A stretch of DNA of 64,000 bases from Brienomyrus brachyistius. Lineage: Eukaryota > Chordata > Actinopteri > Osteoglossiformes > Mormyridae. A program made the position numbers and the translations under genes. The notes beneath the pieces were generated by a model. It saw nothing but the letters and a program-made list of their open reading frames with translations. It made no database searches and was not told the origin of the DNA. The stretch spans positions 16,842,935 through 16,906,934 of the forward strand of contig NC_064538.1 of the NCBI RefSeq assembly GCF_023856365.1, written 5' to 3'. Positions 1-12,742 of this stretch are shown here, one piece after another. Within the stretch, counting starts at the first letter, position 1, and each line of letters starts with the position of its first letter.

Positions 1-372
1 CTTCCTGTGTCGTTGCAGTACCTGCCCAAGTTTAATCCGGTACCCACATGATTCATTTTTCAGATTCCAGTTTTGGATATATTATGAATTGTGTATGTTC
101 TTTTATGAAAAATTTCACCTTAAGGTGGCAGAAAGCTGGCAGAGGTTCTTCCCAGCTATTTGCTGCTTGACCGATGACCCGCGGTTCTGTGCCTGCTCAC
201 AGGTGGCACTTTGCTCAGTCCCTCTTCCAAGATGGAACACAAGGATGTAGTGCTTAGGCACTCATGTTTGTACGGTTCGTCTTCCTCGGATTGCTCACTT
301 ATTTCAGGGTAGAGTTAGGCACTTCCACACCCCATGCCTGGGAACCTACCGCTTCCACTATAAACCAGATCG

Positions 373-626
373 CTACGCTGACTGCATTCTCACTGTGCTA
401 ACTGTGCACTTGCTATGCTAGCTGTGCACTCACCACCATGAGTCCTTCATTCACCACCATGAGTTCTTGCTATGCTAACTGTGCTCTTGTTACGCTAATG
501 GAATTTCCGCTACACTAACTGGTCTCTCAGTATGCTAACCTCGTTCTTGCTACGCTATCTTTGTTCTCACTACCCTAACAGCATTCTCACTATGCTAACT
601 GCACTTTTGCTATGTTTTCACTGCTA
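373..626. repeat. Degenerate 20-bp tandem repeat (about 11-12 units)
   Basis: Units resemble ctatgctaactgtgctcttg and run head to tail with roughly 60-90% similarity. One unit is enlarged by a duplicated caccaccatgag segment (around 431-468). No reading frame is maintained. This looks like an old, diverging minisatellite. Confidence 0.75.
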
Positions 627-2330
627 AGCCCAGGCAGCTGCTCCTGGAAGGCTGTTTTTGCTTTGTTGTGCTGCATTCAGCAGATATGTCTTGTGATGTG
701 TCCAGATCAAGAGAGTGAATAAAAACATTGAAGTCTCATAAATAATCAAGTATTGGCCATTTTGTAATATTTTCCCCCCTACAAACTTCCTCTTGTCTTG
801 ATAATACACTGTTTTTTGTTCGTAAGCTTAAGAACAACAAATCAACTGAATGCTCTCAGCTGAGGGATTTGCCTGGTTGCCTGAAAGCTGTGCTATTGCT
901 GTGTTATCTGTTTACACATCCTTGTCTTATCACTCCCTGTATCCTGCGTTTGATTATCGCTGATATCCACCCAGATATTGAGTCGGTGTGTTCTGTAAGA
1001 GGATTAACACATCTTCAGAAGATTCATTTGGTCTCGATGAAATGTGCGTCCCCCGATTCACGGAGTCAAATCCCATCACTCTCCATATGACTCATAAATA
1101 AGAGGAACAGAGATGAATCTAATGGAGCAATGGTGGTTGCTCGTCAACCGGGTGAAATTGGGCCATACCTTTGCCGGGAATCACTTTGCATTAATCAGTC
1201 AAGTCGCTCTACATTCATCATGTCTACTTAACTTGGGCGCATATTTGAAATCACACTGATTTTGGTTCCCAGTCACCTTCTAAACATTATTAAACCCTCC
1301 CCAGCCCCCCCAGAAAAAGCCTGCTCCCGTAATTACTCGAGGTTCTCCCAAGGTACCTGCTCATGGGGAAAGATTTACGAGATAATCTTTGAAAGGATGG
1401 ATTACTGTGTTATGTAGGAATGAAGAGTACTCCATGCCCTCGTTCTTCTGTCAAAACACCGCACGCAGTGAAACTAAAGCTGGGGATGCTTACCATTGGA
1501 GAGGAACGTCATTGGTTCCCAAATGACAAGCTAGGAGATTTGATTATGTTTGTCTGGGGCTCTTTAGACCAATTAGGTGTTAACAGACCTCTGAGGTATG
1601 GTGTGACCCATTCACTCATTGACAGGTGTCCTCTGAAGAGGTTTGCTGGGCAGATTAATTCGTTCTTGGCCTATTGTTGTGACTGGGGTGGGAAAGCACG
1701 CCAGGAATAGTGCAGTTAGCCAAGACTAGGAGGACATGTAACTCTGAGCAACATTCAGTCATCATCTCATGTCCAGGCCAGGGATATGTTGCAGACAGCC
1801 GGCTAGCAAAGGTGCGATAACAGTTTTTGGGTCTTGCTCCTGAGGTACTAGAAGTGGTGTTTCACTAGTACCAGAACCCTGCATGAGCTGCTTTTAACAT
1901 CAGGGTTCATGGTGCCTTTCATTGTTCGGCCCAGGTGGAGCACATTCGGCTCTGTGGGCCGTCTGCAGAATTGCAGAAAGGTTGTGGGAACTCGGGGTAA
2001 TTGTAGTTTTGCCTTTTGTGTGCAATAAATTTATACCACCACTTTAAAAGGCTTAAACAGCACTAAAGTAACAACAGACTGTAATTACTATAATATCCAC
2101 CACCCCAGCCACTCTTAAGCATTGTGAAATGGGTTTGAAAACAACCCTGGGTACTTAATTTAGTTTAATGTTAATGTTCTTGTCGATTTAGGGAAATACA
2201 AATGTTTGACGTTCCTAGGTTTAATTAAGGAAATAATTTACCTGTAAATGTGGCCCTCAAACAGGAGGAAATTAGCTTTTTATGCATGAAAATGTCTGAT
2301 TTGTAGTTCTGTTTTTTTTTTTTTTCCTGA
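627..2330. other. Intronic sequence, no gene seen
   Basis: Mixed AT-rich sequence. A 96-codon open frame (1420-1710, +) has no domain or splice context. A T17 tract lies at about 2309-2325. The part around 2030-2300 is AT-rich and repeat-free and could hold a conserved element, but nothing specific can be named. Confidence 0.4.
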
Positions 2331-2499
2331 TAAGTAGCGCCCTGATTAAATTGAGGTCCTTTTCATATATAACTACACTTCCGTGACATCCTTCCATTTT
2401 ATTTCCTTTCCCGTTGCTTAATTAGATTCCTGTAGTGGGGGCTTTGCATGCCGTTTCATCCTTTTTCAGTTTATCTTCAAGTTCATTTTTTTCGCTCCA

Positions 2500-3060
2500 T
2501 TTTATGTGAACACCGAGTCGGTGCTGTCAGATCCCTGAATCCCTGCTGCATCCCTGCTGCATCTCAGCCCAATCCCACTCCGGGAGCCGCTGCTTCCTTC
2601 CCCTCCCGTTCACTACCGCCGACTAGACAATACCACCGGCCGCTCGCCATCTGTCTGCTGCCAGGACACCCGATTCCTCCACAGGGGGCGCCGTACAGCT
2701 GGATCTGTCGTTTTGGCTCAGTCTTTGGCAGCTCACTGTTTCGGATGAAGGCTGGCGCTGGGAGCGTGCAGGCGGTGGCGGGGGGATGTGTCCTTCAGCG
2801 CAGTGCCCCTCCTTGTGTTTTCCCCCCCACCCCCTCCCCAAAAGCAGGGCGGTCCCCCTTTCCCGCCGAGAGGGATCTGGGAAAGGGCCTGGCTCGGGGC
2901 TGGCATCGTGCGGCACGGCGATCATCATCCATCCAGAAAGAGCTAATGAGGATGGGGACAGCAAGGGGGGGCTTGGAGCAAGCCTGACAGTTCCCAGTGT
3001 GTGGAGTGGAGGGGGGGGGCTCTTCCTGGTTGCTGACAAGATTAGGTTTTAGGGGGCAGA
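2500..3060. other. GC-rich block within the intron
   Basis: GC content is visibly higher than in the flanks, with several CpGs and C/G runs (cccccccacc near 2822, G9 near 3011). Overlapping open frames on both strands (for example 2448-2987 + and 2623-3039 -) are expected from stop-codon-poor GC-rich DNA and show no protein family. It may be an unmethylated GC-rich regulatory patch; there is no direct evidence. Confidence 0.4.
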
Positions 3061-6000
3061 GCTGCAGTCTGTTTGGAAAAATATCACAGCCCATTAGTTA
3101 GGAGCAATGAAACGGAGACAGCTACAGGGACTCCATTAAGCACGGTGTGCTTAGGCGGGCGGCGTCCCTCGGCGGCGCTCTCTTCTGGAAGGATTGTGCA
3201 CCGACACATAATTGGACTGGGGAAATCAGGCGGGCTCCAGCAGCCCTGATGTGGCTTTTTCACACAGAAAATGGGAACGTGGGTTTTTTTTTTCTCTTGA
3301 CCCCCTCCTGTCAGCATAGCGGGCTGTTAGAAACACAGGCCCCGAACAAGCCCTGTCTGCCCCCACCCTCCACCCAACCCCCAGTCACCCTTGGATACCA
3401 GGGTCACAGTTCTGGGGAGGAGCGCCATGTAACCGGAAGCCTTGAAATGTAGCCACGCCGTCTGTTTGATTGGCACTGGCGAGCCGCACGTGTGGGCCAT
3501 GTGATAAACGTTGTTATGAGAGTCCATTTGAAGACGCCTATTGGGTCTTACCATACCAATTACTCACACCAACACCGCCTTTAACATTCCACATCAGGAA
3601 TCTCTCTGCCTCTTTTATTAGCATGCAATGCTCTGTGGGACCCCCACCCCACCGGACTGTGAAAGGGATGGGTGGCGTATTTTTAGTGCTTTTAAAGTGT
3701 GAAATTAGAGCCCTCAGTATGTAAAGTAATTGATGCATGATTCAAGTGCTGTCAGAATCCTGTCATTCTTCTCCCAAGCAGTCACTGTTATTCAGCACCC
3801 CATTCTGCTGTTTTCACAGTGGTTATTCAGCTTCCGGTTGCATCCGTGTGGTACATGGTTTGCTTGTGCTGTCCTCCCCTCTGCCAAGCCGCATTGTGAA
3901 GCAGGGGCACCTGCAGGGCTTTATCTCAGAGTATGCATCCACGTACTCCACAACCCACCTCCGGTTCGTTTGGCTGACCTGAGGTGTGTACTATGAAGCC
4001 GGTTTAGTGCCTTAGTAAGGTTTCTTGAGGCTTACTTACAGGTTTTGGGTCCCCTTGACAAAATTCGACCGGTCAGTAATCGAAAAGGACCTCAAAAGGG
4101 TGGTGAGGTTGGCAGAGGCACTGTCAGCAGACGGTGGGTTGGTCGATTTCTGGTTGGGGACCTCCAAGCCAACAGCTGCAGGTCACAAGGGTTGGAGTGC
4201 TGTTCACACAGCTGTGCAGAAGCTTTTGGAACTCTCACTGTGAAAATGGATGAGCCCTTTAACACTACCACTACCCATGACTCTAAGAAGACAGCCGACT
4301 GCTAGCTTGATATCTGGAGGGAGGTTTCTTTGTCTTCTACCGGCGGCCAGCGAGCACGGCCCCACTGCTTTGCTGCGAGCCATTGTTTGGTCCGCTGCCC
4401 TTCCGTGTCCGCTGGGCATGAGTAGATGAAGGCCGTGGCCAAGCCTGACCCGCATGCCCCGCCATGGATGCCGTATGGAGAGCTCAGTGCCTTGCGTGTC
4501 GCTAGGTCGACTTCATAAAGACTGCTCGCCGGAGGGAGCTGATAACCTTGCCATTGCCGGCCCTTTCAGAACTGGGTATTGTTGTCAAAACCTTGGAAGT
4601 CAGCGTGAAAGGAGCGTATACATGGACTCAAATAAAAGCAGTGAAGTCTGGGCTTCCACAAAAGCCTCCGTGAGTTCCATCTTGATTTATGAGAGGGTGG
4701 GCATATAATGTCCACTGGCAGACGTGGTTGACATTTCCGGACTCCCCTGGAAACTGGACCATGAATGCTATCTAAACTTAGAGGGACCCCGGCGCACATG
4801 CCGACCTGCCGGACTTCCCTCCCACTCGACCTGGCAGGATCGCTGAAACAGCCTTTGTCAGGTCTATTGGACGGGGGCTGAATGAAAAGAGGCCGTCACT
4901 CGAAACACCTGCGATAGGATCTAATCAGCCATCACCCGCGTCCGTTTAGCGTGCGTGGTAACATTTCAGCCGTCTGGCGGCCAGGGTCTTGGGGGCACAA
5001 GGGAGCTCGTGTCGTCTCGCGCATCTTCCCTTTGAACACATCATTTCCCAGACAGCGCCGGATTTATTCCCCAGCTAAAGCCATCTTGACAGGTTTGTTA
5101 TCTGTCCACCCTGCTTGAAAAGCCCCAGAGACTCGGAGTGTAGCTGTTTGGAAAGACAGAATGGGAAGTGGGGCAAGGAAATGTCAAGCGAGCCACCGAG
5201 GATGGATATTATAGCTGCCGGGTGCCTGAGAGAGGATCGTCTATCTCCTCCTTCTGTTTCGCAGTCGCTTCCCTGCCAAAGATGGCCGTCTCCTCCGGAC
5301 TATTTAGTATTGATTTCTGGCAGAGTTATGTGCAGCTTAGATTGAGATAGTTTCCCACAGCACCATGCTGTTTACTGTCCGGCGGAGTATTGAATGAAGG
5401 AGGGAGCAATCACTGCTCACTTATTTCCACCAGTTTGGTGTAACTCAGCACTATCTGCTCGACCAGTGGGCCTTTTTTGTACCTTTTTCCGTTATGTAGG
5501 ACATAGCGGGACTTTCCTCTATAGAAAGTCTCCTGTGAAGTTTAAAAATGATGATGTCTGGGGATGAGTCAAGTGATGATCTTGTAGTCAGTACGGCAGG
5601 GAGCTCACCTGCTTAATATCATTAAGTCTTAGGCTAAATACAGAACAGGAACCTCTGCTTAGCTCAACAAAGAATATTTATGGTAGTGGTCTATGCACGG
5701 TTGTAGGGCTAGCTGTCAAGTGAGCGTCTTAGACTTCCATCTATAGTGGCATGCATTGTTTAAGTGAAATCCGATTCAGACTGTCTGTTTGAAATGGGGG
5801 CACCATCGTGGGCCATCCCTATGTCGTATGCTGTGGTTGTTTTTTGAGAATCGCTTGGGTTTCCCAGGGAACTTGATGGTGCCCAATGCTCCCACAGTGC
5901 ATTTTACTGGGATGACGTTACAGATGTGGGCCACATGTGGATGAGGTTTGTTGTTTTGCCAGTCAGGCCAGATCTTACCAGGACTCCAGAACAGAAAAGG

Positions 6001-6500
6001 TTGAGGGTGACTCAGATTTCCTAGATGTATGTTACTATATAGGGAAGGTTAACCGACCAGACCTGCTTGTTTTAGACGACCAGAAAACGGATGTCAGTTG
6101 CTTCCATCTTTATTCTTATCGTGTTTTTCTCTTTCTTCCATCCTTGTTCCTGGCTCATTGGTCCTGTTTTTCAAATCAATCCGGAGTCGATCTGTAATAA
6201 AACATCATTTTGGCGTCCCTGCTCCCCGCCACCCACACAATCTGGACCGCGTTTCGCCCCCCAAATGTTAAGACCATCATGTCTGGCTGTCGAATCCGAA
6301 AGCCAGGCGCGGCCCTCGGGACCTGTTTACTGCGCTGCATTTCCAAAATGGCTCTGGTTTCAGGTTTAACCTCGCAAACAAAACCACTTCATGTATTCCA
6401 AACATAACCAGCATGGCGTGATTAAAGAGGGGCCGGCCATTAGGAAGAAGATACGTCTGCCTGCAATTTTATACCACTTTTTCATCTACGGACTCCAGCT
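3061..6500. other. Intronic sequence, no gene or clear repeat seen
   Basis: Only short open frames (up to about 100 codons) without recognisable domains. No transposon ends or strong tandem repeats were found. Some AT-rich stretches (about 3560-3640, 5530-5700) are ordinary. Confidence 0.4.
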
Positions 6501-6527
6501 TCAGAAAGGGGTTTTAGCTGGGGGTGA

Positions 6528-6763
6528 GGGGGGGGGGGGGGGGCGGTAGGGTGGGCAGGTTTATCCCTTGCTGCTTAATTAAGTCATTGCCAATTAGAAG
6601 ATGTCGGCACGGTTCTGTCCCAGGTTGCACATACCCGGCCCGTGATGGCATGGTTGGATCTGTACCTGTCGGGCGCCATGGGAGAGTGCCAGTTGGAATG
6701 CACAACAATTCCACTCACCAGCAGGGTGCCATAACGTGGACATATCACTGTCCCCCCCCCCCC
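6528..6763. repeat. Paired G16 and C12 homopolymer tracts
   Basis: An uninterrupted run of 16 G (6528-6543) is followed about 210 bp later by 12 C (6752-6763). The two runs are complementary and could pair. They flank unremarkable sequence and are part of a window-wide excess of long G/C runs. Confidence 0.8.
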
Positions 6764-7235
6764 ATCCGCCCCCCTCCCCGGGCAACATGCTGGGGATTTT
6801 GATGGAATCCAAATTGTGAGATAATTTGTTCTCCGTAATTGTGGGACTGCTGAGTCCAGCCCGGTCCCATCAGAAAGGCTTTGGCGTCCTGCTTGGCTGG
6901 GGATTAGTAGGTAATAGGCACTGTGGGATGCCAGGTAGACCCTTGAAGTATTTTGTTGGCTGCCCCCCACCCCCTGTGCACGTGGCACTCCAGCTGAGTG
7001 GATTAAAACAGTTTGAGAAGCTAGATTGGATTGTGTGGTGTCCAATTATCCGTGCCATGGGCCTACTGTCCCTGCGCGCGACCTGCGGGAATCCGCCTGC
7101 CTGTTGCGGGTGCGTCATTGGGTCAAATGAAAGCAGAACGAAGCAGTGAAGTCCAGCCATCTCCTCCTTGTCTTCATCTGGTACCGCCGTGAGCCTCATG
7201 ACCCGCTTTGGTTTTGGTGCCGACCACAAGGCCCT

Positions 7236-7420
7236 CTAATTAATTTTGCGCATCACACAATGTCAGAGGGTCATTCCGTCCAAAGAGTTAATGCTGTCAG
7301 CCATTTATGGCGTTATTTATGATGCCAATTATGGTCCGCACTGAATGATTCAGTGTGCACATTGATAGTATTACAGGCCGTTTGAGTCACTCGCTTTAAT
7401 TAAACTTCTATGGAAAGGTC
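7236..7420. promoter_or_regulatory. Candidate conserved non-coding element (enhancer-like)
   Basis: This AT-rich stretch is free of tandem repeats and transposon signatures. It contains taattaatt near its start, tttaattaaa near 7397, atttatggcgttatttatga and an aggtcact nuclear-receptor-like half site just beyond. The texture matches vertebrate developmental enhancers, but conservation was not tested. Confidence 0.35.
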
Positions 7421-8395
7421 ACTTATCGCTGTTGTTGCCATGCACGCCTGCCTTTCACACTCCTGTGGGCTTAAAGAGCCCGATTCCACGCAGGGCCGAG
7501 AGTCGCTTAACTCTCGCTAAATGTCCATGTCAGATTTCCATTCCTAGCCTTTAATTTATTACTGATGATAGAAAGGATGTAGCAGTTTCCCCTTTTGTTA
7601 GCTTTTTTAGCATAAAAATAATCATAAAGATCTGTGTATATAAATGTGTGCAAAACAATTGAAATGAGCTCCATTCATAAATCTGCCCTTTTCCCATTAA
7701 ATGGTAAATGGTTTCTCTCCTACACACTGCTTGGCTGAATGTTCCCTTCAGATGGTCAAATTTAATGTCAATGACTTGAAAGCTTCGCCTAATAACTGAA
7801 AAGCGCTTCAGTGCACTGTTACAGTGGGATTATATTTTACAAAAGTCCTATAAAATATGCTCAGAAAATATGCTCTATGGTCGACGGAATCATTTTTAAA
7901 ATGGAGTACGTCAAACTATATATAATTCGTAATGTGTTACAGTGAACCCATAAGTTTGTATGAAAGCATTAAAGAATATATGGCATCCATTAAATTTATG
8001 GGATGGAAAATCCAGGCTTTTTCCGGCGTCAGCTCCGCGAGGAATCGGGTTTTGGTGGCCTTCTCTCCCAGGATCCGGCTTGTAATCCGTGAAATAGCAG
8101 CCCCGCTTGGTTGCGGGGGCAGGAACTCGCCCCTTATCGCATCTGCCCCTCCCCCCCCCATGTCACCCAGCTTCCCTCCATAGGTGTTTTGGAAATTCCC
8201 CTCTGCTTTCGACTGTCTGATGCCCATGTCTGTTTGGTGCTTTGGGATGGACCTGTGGACCTGGATGTGGAAACTGATGCTCGTTGCGGGAAAAATTCAG
8301 CATTGGAGAGTTTATCAACACGTACAATGTAAACGGTCAGTCACACTTTGCAGTGTGAATCTTGCTCCGCAAGTCCTTCCAGTACCCGATTTAAA
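7421..8395. other. AT-rich intronic sequence, no gene seen
   Basis: The first 500 bp continue the AT-rich, repeat-poor texture of the preceding block and may belong to the same conserved region. The 8020-8200 part is more GC-rich with a C-rich tract near 8149. No supported gene. Confidence 0.35.
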
Positions 8396-8600
8396 CAAAA
8401 ATTACACTCAAAACACAAGTACAAATCAAGGTGCTTACAGTAACACCATAAGTACAGGTGCAATTATGAATAAATATATAGTACACAGTATATACGTATA
8501 CACATAATGCAAATATTGTGATTGTTGCAAAGAAGTAGATGAGGTAAAAAAAAAAGAAATCAGTGGGAGGTGTGACATAAAAACACAGATTGGCGCATAA
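8396..8600. repeat. Possible degraded interspersed repeat
   Basis: A-rich text with many short ACA/ATAC words (acacaagtac, gtacacagtatatacg, cataatgcaaatattg, gttgcaaag) resembles untranslated ends of fish retroposons that contain 'aatattgcac'-type runs. The 145-codon open frame on the minus strand (8435-8872) has no recognisable domain. The family is not identified and the boundaries are guesses. Confidence 0.25.
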
Positions 8601-10140
8601 TGTCCAGCCTCCTCAATGCTTCTGAGTTTTTCATACAGTAAAAAAAAAACCCATTTCATACCCCAGTTACTGCAGCACTGTGTCCACCTTCCAGTTCCTT
8701 CTGAAGGCTTTGTAGTCATGAGGAAACAAGGCTGATAATGTAAACAGCAGAGCGGTTGCCGGTCCCTTCCAGAGATGCTGTAAGGAGCAGCAGCCTGGAA
8801 GGCCAGGCCGGGTCTGTACCAGTCGCGAGCAGATTTACGGAGACTCCCTTGTCTCCCATCTGTAGCCATCAAGAATAAAAAAAATAAAAAATCAGATGGA
8901 GTGCCGGTCTCTGGGGCAAAGCCACGCCTGCAAACAGGAAATTGCCAGCTTGACGAACTTCTCAGAGGAGAAGCGGGTATAAAGAATAGACAGATTACTA
9001 TGGAGTTTATTTATGAAATGTCATAACTGCTATGACTCCCCAGCGGGGACGTCCAGCTGCCACTTCTTTGGGGAGGAAGTACATGGTCGTCTGAAGGAGT
9101 TTAGAAATAAGTTGGCGTCTGGACGGAGAAGCATTAATCCACCTGTTAACCTTCCTATTAACTTTCATTCACTGCGGAAATATGGACCGCAGGGAGACAG
9201 TGGGGCTGTTGCCATGACGGCCTTTCACCGCAGCAATAGAATTTGATAAATGTGATCTGGTGAAAGATGGAAATAGGATAGGCCCAGAAGACAGGAGGGA
9301 CAGAGGGAGGTGAGCTGGGAGTTTGTGGGGCCGCTGGGCACGTCGACATTAGAGGCACCTAAAACGGGGTAGCTGAGACCCCACTCCACCACCAAATGAC
9401 TCATTTATCTGCTACACCTCTCACCCCTGTGCACCGGTGTCATGTGACTCATGTCATGTGACCCGTAGAGTGGATGAGCAGAAATGTCGACGACAAAGTT
9501 CCCATGCTGTGAAAGTCACATCAGGGCAGCTTGGCAGGGTGATGGCAAGGTCACTGGTGGACATAAGATGCTGAATCGAGCCGTGGTCCTAGCCTGTGGC
9601 GGGGCCTGCCCCCTCAATCAGGTCACTGAGGTTGGCTGCCGACACCTTATACTGGGCAGCCTGCCCCGATTTCCCGGTTTGTCCCTGCACTGGTGTAACA
9701 CCCCCCCCCCCCCCCCCCAAAAAAAAATGTTACAGTGGCAGAACATCTTGGTGCGGACAGCTTGTTTAGTGCCTGACGTCATGGAGGCTTTGTAAACTGA
9801 TGTGTAGGAAGAGTGAGCATCACGTGTGGCAAAGGTGGTGTAAAGGTGGTGTAAAGGTGATAGCGCATGGCACCAGCGGTGGCTTTGTTTATCCGGGAGT
9901 CCCCACTCAAAATGTGACTTCTCGGCTCCCTAGTGTAGTGACCCTTTGTGGCCAGCAGGGGGCTTCAGAGGAACCCAACCCTCAGGGGCCCCACACAGAT
10001 GCGTGGTCTGAGTGCTGGGAAACAGCACCACTGCTTGGAAACACTGAGCTCTAGTCAGTTCATTGCTGGCTTGTGTTTGTTTTGCACCATTCCTGATGCT
10101 ACTTCTTGGAGCTGCCTAATATCTATAAATAGAGAATGTC
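8601..10140. other. Intronic sequence with one C18-A9 tract
   Basis: No gene found. A run of 18 C (9701-9718) passes directly into 9 A. Short triplication of 'gtgtaaaggtg' around 9833-9860. The 9001-9240 part is repeat-free. Confidence 0.4.
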
Positions 10141-10149
10141 TTCTGTTAA

Positions 10150-10176
10150 ACACACAGACACACACGCACACACTCA
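10150..10176. repeat. Short imperfect (CA)n microsatellite
   Basis: Alternating CA with single interruptions (cacacagacacacacgcacacactcac). Confidence 0.8.
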
Positions 10177-10254
10177 CATCCATGCTGAATGACAATTCAA
10201 TTTGTTGATTGCTTCTTTCCTCCACTTCTCTATTTGTGTAAAAAAAATTATATA

Positions 10255-11070
10255 TCTTGTTGAATGTATTAATTCAACATGATGAATCCTGTATTCAACC
10301 CAGTGGAGTGAATAATTAAAATTAGCTGATAAAACTTTCAGCAGAATTACTTTGCGAAATTGCTGAACAGATGTGTCATTTTAATGAAAATCCACAGCCA
10401 AGCTCCTCTACCCCCCATCCTCGCCCCCCCTCCAGCCGGATGAAAATATTATCCCCACGGCACATACTTAATTTGGTGGTAAATACACTCTGAGCCTTCT
10501 CTGGAAGGGGTGGGGGTAGGAGGGGGCGTGGGGGGGGGGAGATGCAACTTGTCACACTTAGTAACTTGATGTTTCCCCTGCATGCAGTAACAGCTATCTA
10601 CAGTAATTCATAGCACTCCATTGTTACAGCAGGTCCCAGAGAGAACTTATTAAAATGCAATAATCTCCTATTTAAACAGAAACAATAACCATTAAAATTC
10701 CCGTGGATCCAAAACGGAGCGTAAGCCCCATCTGGTATGAATGATTAGAGCCTTGACGAGGGAATTTAATTTGCAGCATTCAAAGGCTAAATCTGAGCAG
10801 ATCTTCCCACTGTGGCTCTCACCACCTCTTTCATTTTGGAGACGGTTTGTTTATTTATTTCTAATGGCGTTTCGTTCCGCCGGAAACCTTGACGTGAACC
10901 ATGAAAGTTATACATGTGCTTAAACGTGTGGGCTTTTTTCAAGCCGGGCAGCCTTTCATTTTCCGAATTGATCAACGGATTTATTTTTTACTCCCACGGA
11001 AGCGATTTGTAATTATTTCTGGCTCATTTCCGCTTTTGGCTTTATGTCGGCGGGGAGATTAAAACTGGAA
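10255..11070. promoter_or_regulatory. Candidate conserved non-coding block (10255-10500 and 10560-11070)
   Basis: Two AT-rich, repeat-free stretches flank a G-rich motif at 10507-10539. They contain SOX-like ccattgtt and aacaataacc, several aattaaaat words, and aatttaatttgcagcattc. Open frames here are short and unremarkable. Enhancer function is inferred from texture only. Confidence 0.35.
10507..10539 (+). other. Strong G-quadruplex motif
   Basis: Four or more G runs (GGGG, GGGGG, GGGGG, G10) separated by loops of 1-5 nt on the + strand satisfy the standard G3+N1-7 quadruplex pattern. Confidence 0.7.
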
Positions 11071-12645
11071 TCAGTGTGATTTGATTTGGTCTGGGACCCG
11101 AATGCGTTTTGATGGTTCTGGGGGAATCCAGTGCGTGGCCAGGTCCACACAGGCCTCAGCCGCCAGACCACTCAGAGCTGGAATCTCAGCCAGACCTGAT
11201 ACTTTATTGCCCGCAATTGAAATATTACCATATTTCAGTGACGAATTGCAGCGAGTCCACAAGACCCACTAACCCATAACTAACGTGCAGAAACCAAGCC
11301 TCAGCTGGTCAATTATAACCTGTCAGGGTAAATGGAAATCTCATAATTACATAATTGCGATTCTCGAAGATCTGTTTCCAATAAAGATGATAGCAGCAGG
11401 TGCCGCGATGCGGTATTCTGGGCTGAGATCGGCATACGGACGCCATGTCAGCTCACATTAAGCGAAAATGAGAGTCTCTGTAGAGTGGAGGGAAGAGGTG
11501 GGCCTGGTGAAATATGGCCTCCAGGTTGTGCTGTCGTTAAGGGGTTGAATCGAATGTCAGTTGGGACCCCGCAGTTTCCTGGAGATGGAGACACCAGGTA
11601 ACTGAATTTACGAAAGCCGCCGTTATTGCTGGTGAGGGAGGAGGCTGGAATGGATGTTGCTTCCGGTAGTGGAAACTTCAGAAAATGACTTCGACGGAGG
11701 TTGTTATTGCCGCTTCCCATGGCTGGAGTGTAGCAGCTGTGTAGATCTGTCTGTTTTTTTTTTTTTGTTTTGTTTTTCAGCCTCTGCATTCTGTATGTGA
11801 ACCTTGTTTATCTCTCATCCTGGAAGTAATAAAAGCTCTTAGCGAATCGCCACCATCTTAATCAAGCCCGGTGGTCAGCATGAGGTGAACAGCTAAACGA
11901 CTCTGCTCGCTTTCAAATCCTCCCCGGCCTCTTTGGGGAATTCTTAATGCATGGGGGGGGTCAGGCCTTTATAATGTTAATTTAAGAGCCTGTGCACATG
12001 CTGTAGGAAACAATCCATCATTTAAAGCACAACATCGCTGTCCCTGACAGAAAAAGTTTATGTCAGGGAAGTAACTTTGGCCTTTGGCACCTGGCGGGAG
12101 GAGAAAGCAGGAAGGAGTAAATGAAATCTGCGGTTTGCGGAGCAGCGGCGTGCTCTCTGCCTTATTTACTTATTTTCCCCGTGAGCGGGAGTGCGCTTAC
12201 TCTTCCTGCCGTCTGCGCTAATGAGACCCGCAGCCGATCGGTATCGACATTCCAGCTTATCGACAGCAGCGTGCCGGTGGAAACGCCAGGAGATTTTGCC
12301 CAGCAGATGCTGCGGCCTGTTTGGTTTGCATTCATCGCTGGGGGGGGGGGGGGGGGGGGCTTTTTTGCGAGGCTTGTTACAGTGTGTGAGGCCTTCAGCT
12401 GCCGTGATTCGCATATCATATTTTTTTGGGCTGGTTCTTTACTTTCCCGTGACAGTCGTGTTGCCTGTATCAAATGTTCCATGCCCTGAAACCGGAACCT
12501 GGGTTGCGTCATGCCTGCATCTGTGGAAAGCAAAGGCCTTAAGTATACATGCTTTTTCGTGTCCAAATAATACTTTAGTGTCCTACTGGCATGCTTTGCA
12601 TGCTGTGTCTCTGATTATATGGTCGCCAGGGTCAGTAGAATAACG
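11071..12645. other. Intronic sequence, no gene; G20 tract at 12340-12359
   Basis: Open frames at 12121-12489, 12162-12566 and 12191-12643 overlap each other on both strands and all read through a 20-nt G run as poly-Gly or poly-Pro, a sign that they are not coding. The 11280-11400 and 11940-12060 parts are AT-rich and repeat-free. Confidence 0.45.
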
Positions 12646-12742
12646 TTATTGTTGGGCCCCTGAGCAATGCCCTTAACTCCAAGTTACTTCAGGGAAAGGC
12701 TGACCCAGCTTTCTCAAAAAAAGTCACTTTTGATAAACACAA
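12646..12742 (+). repeat. SINE fragment (body of a tRNA-derived fish SINE)
   Basis: The text ttgggcccctgagcaatg, then cccttaactcc, then a ctttctcaaaaa stretch and acttttgataaa, matches the body of widespread fish SINEs in which 'gggcccttgagcaaggcccttaac' leads to a 'ctttggataaaagcgtc' tail. The tRNA-like head is missing or unrecognisable. It shares the gttgggcccctga-caa motif with the copy at 47237-47396. Confidence 0.6.

Noticed and set aside
2448..2987. 179-codon open frame on the + strand
   Set aside because: Lies in a GC-rich block with overlapping frames on both strands and no recognisable family.
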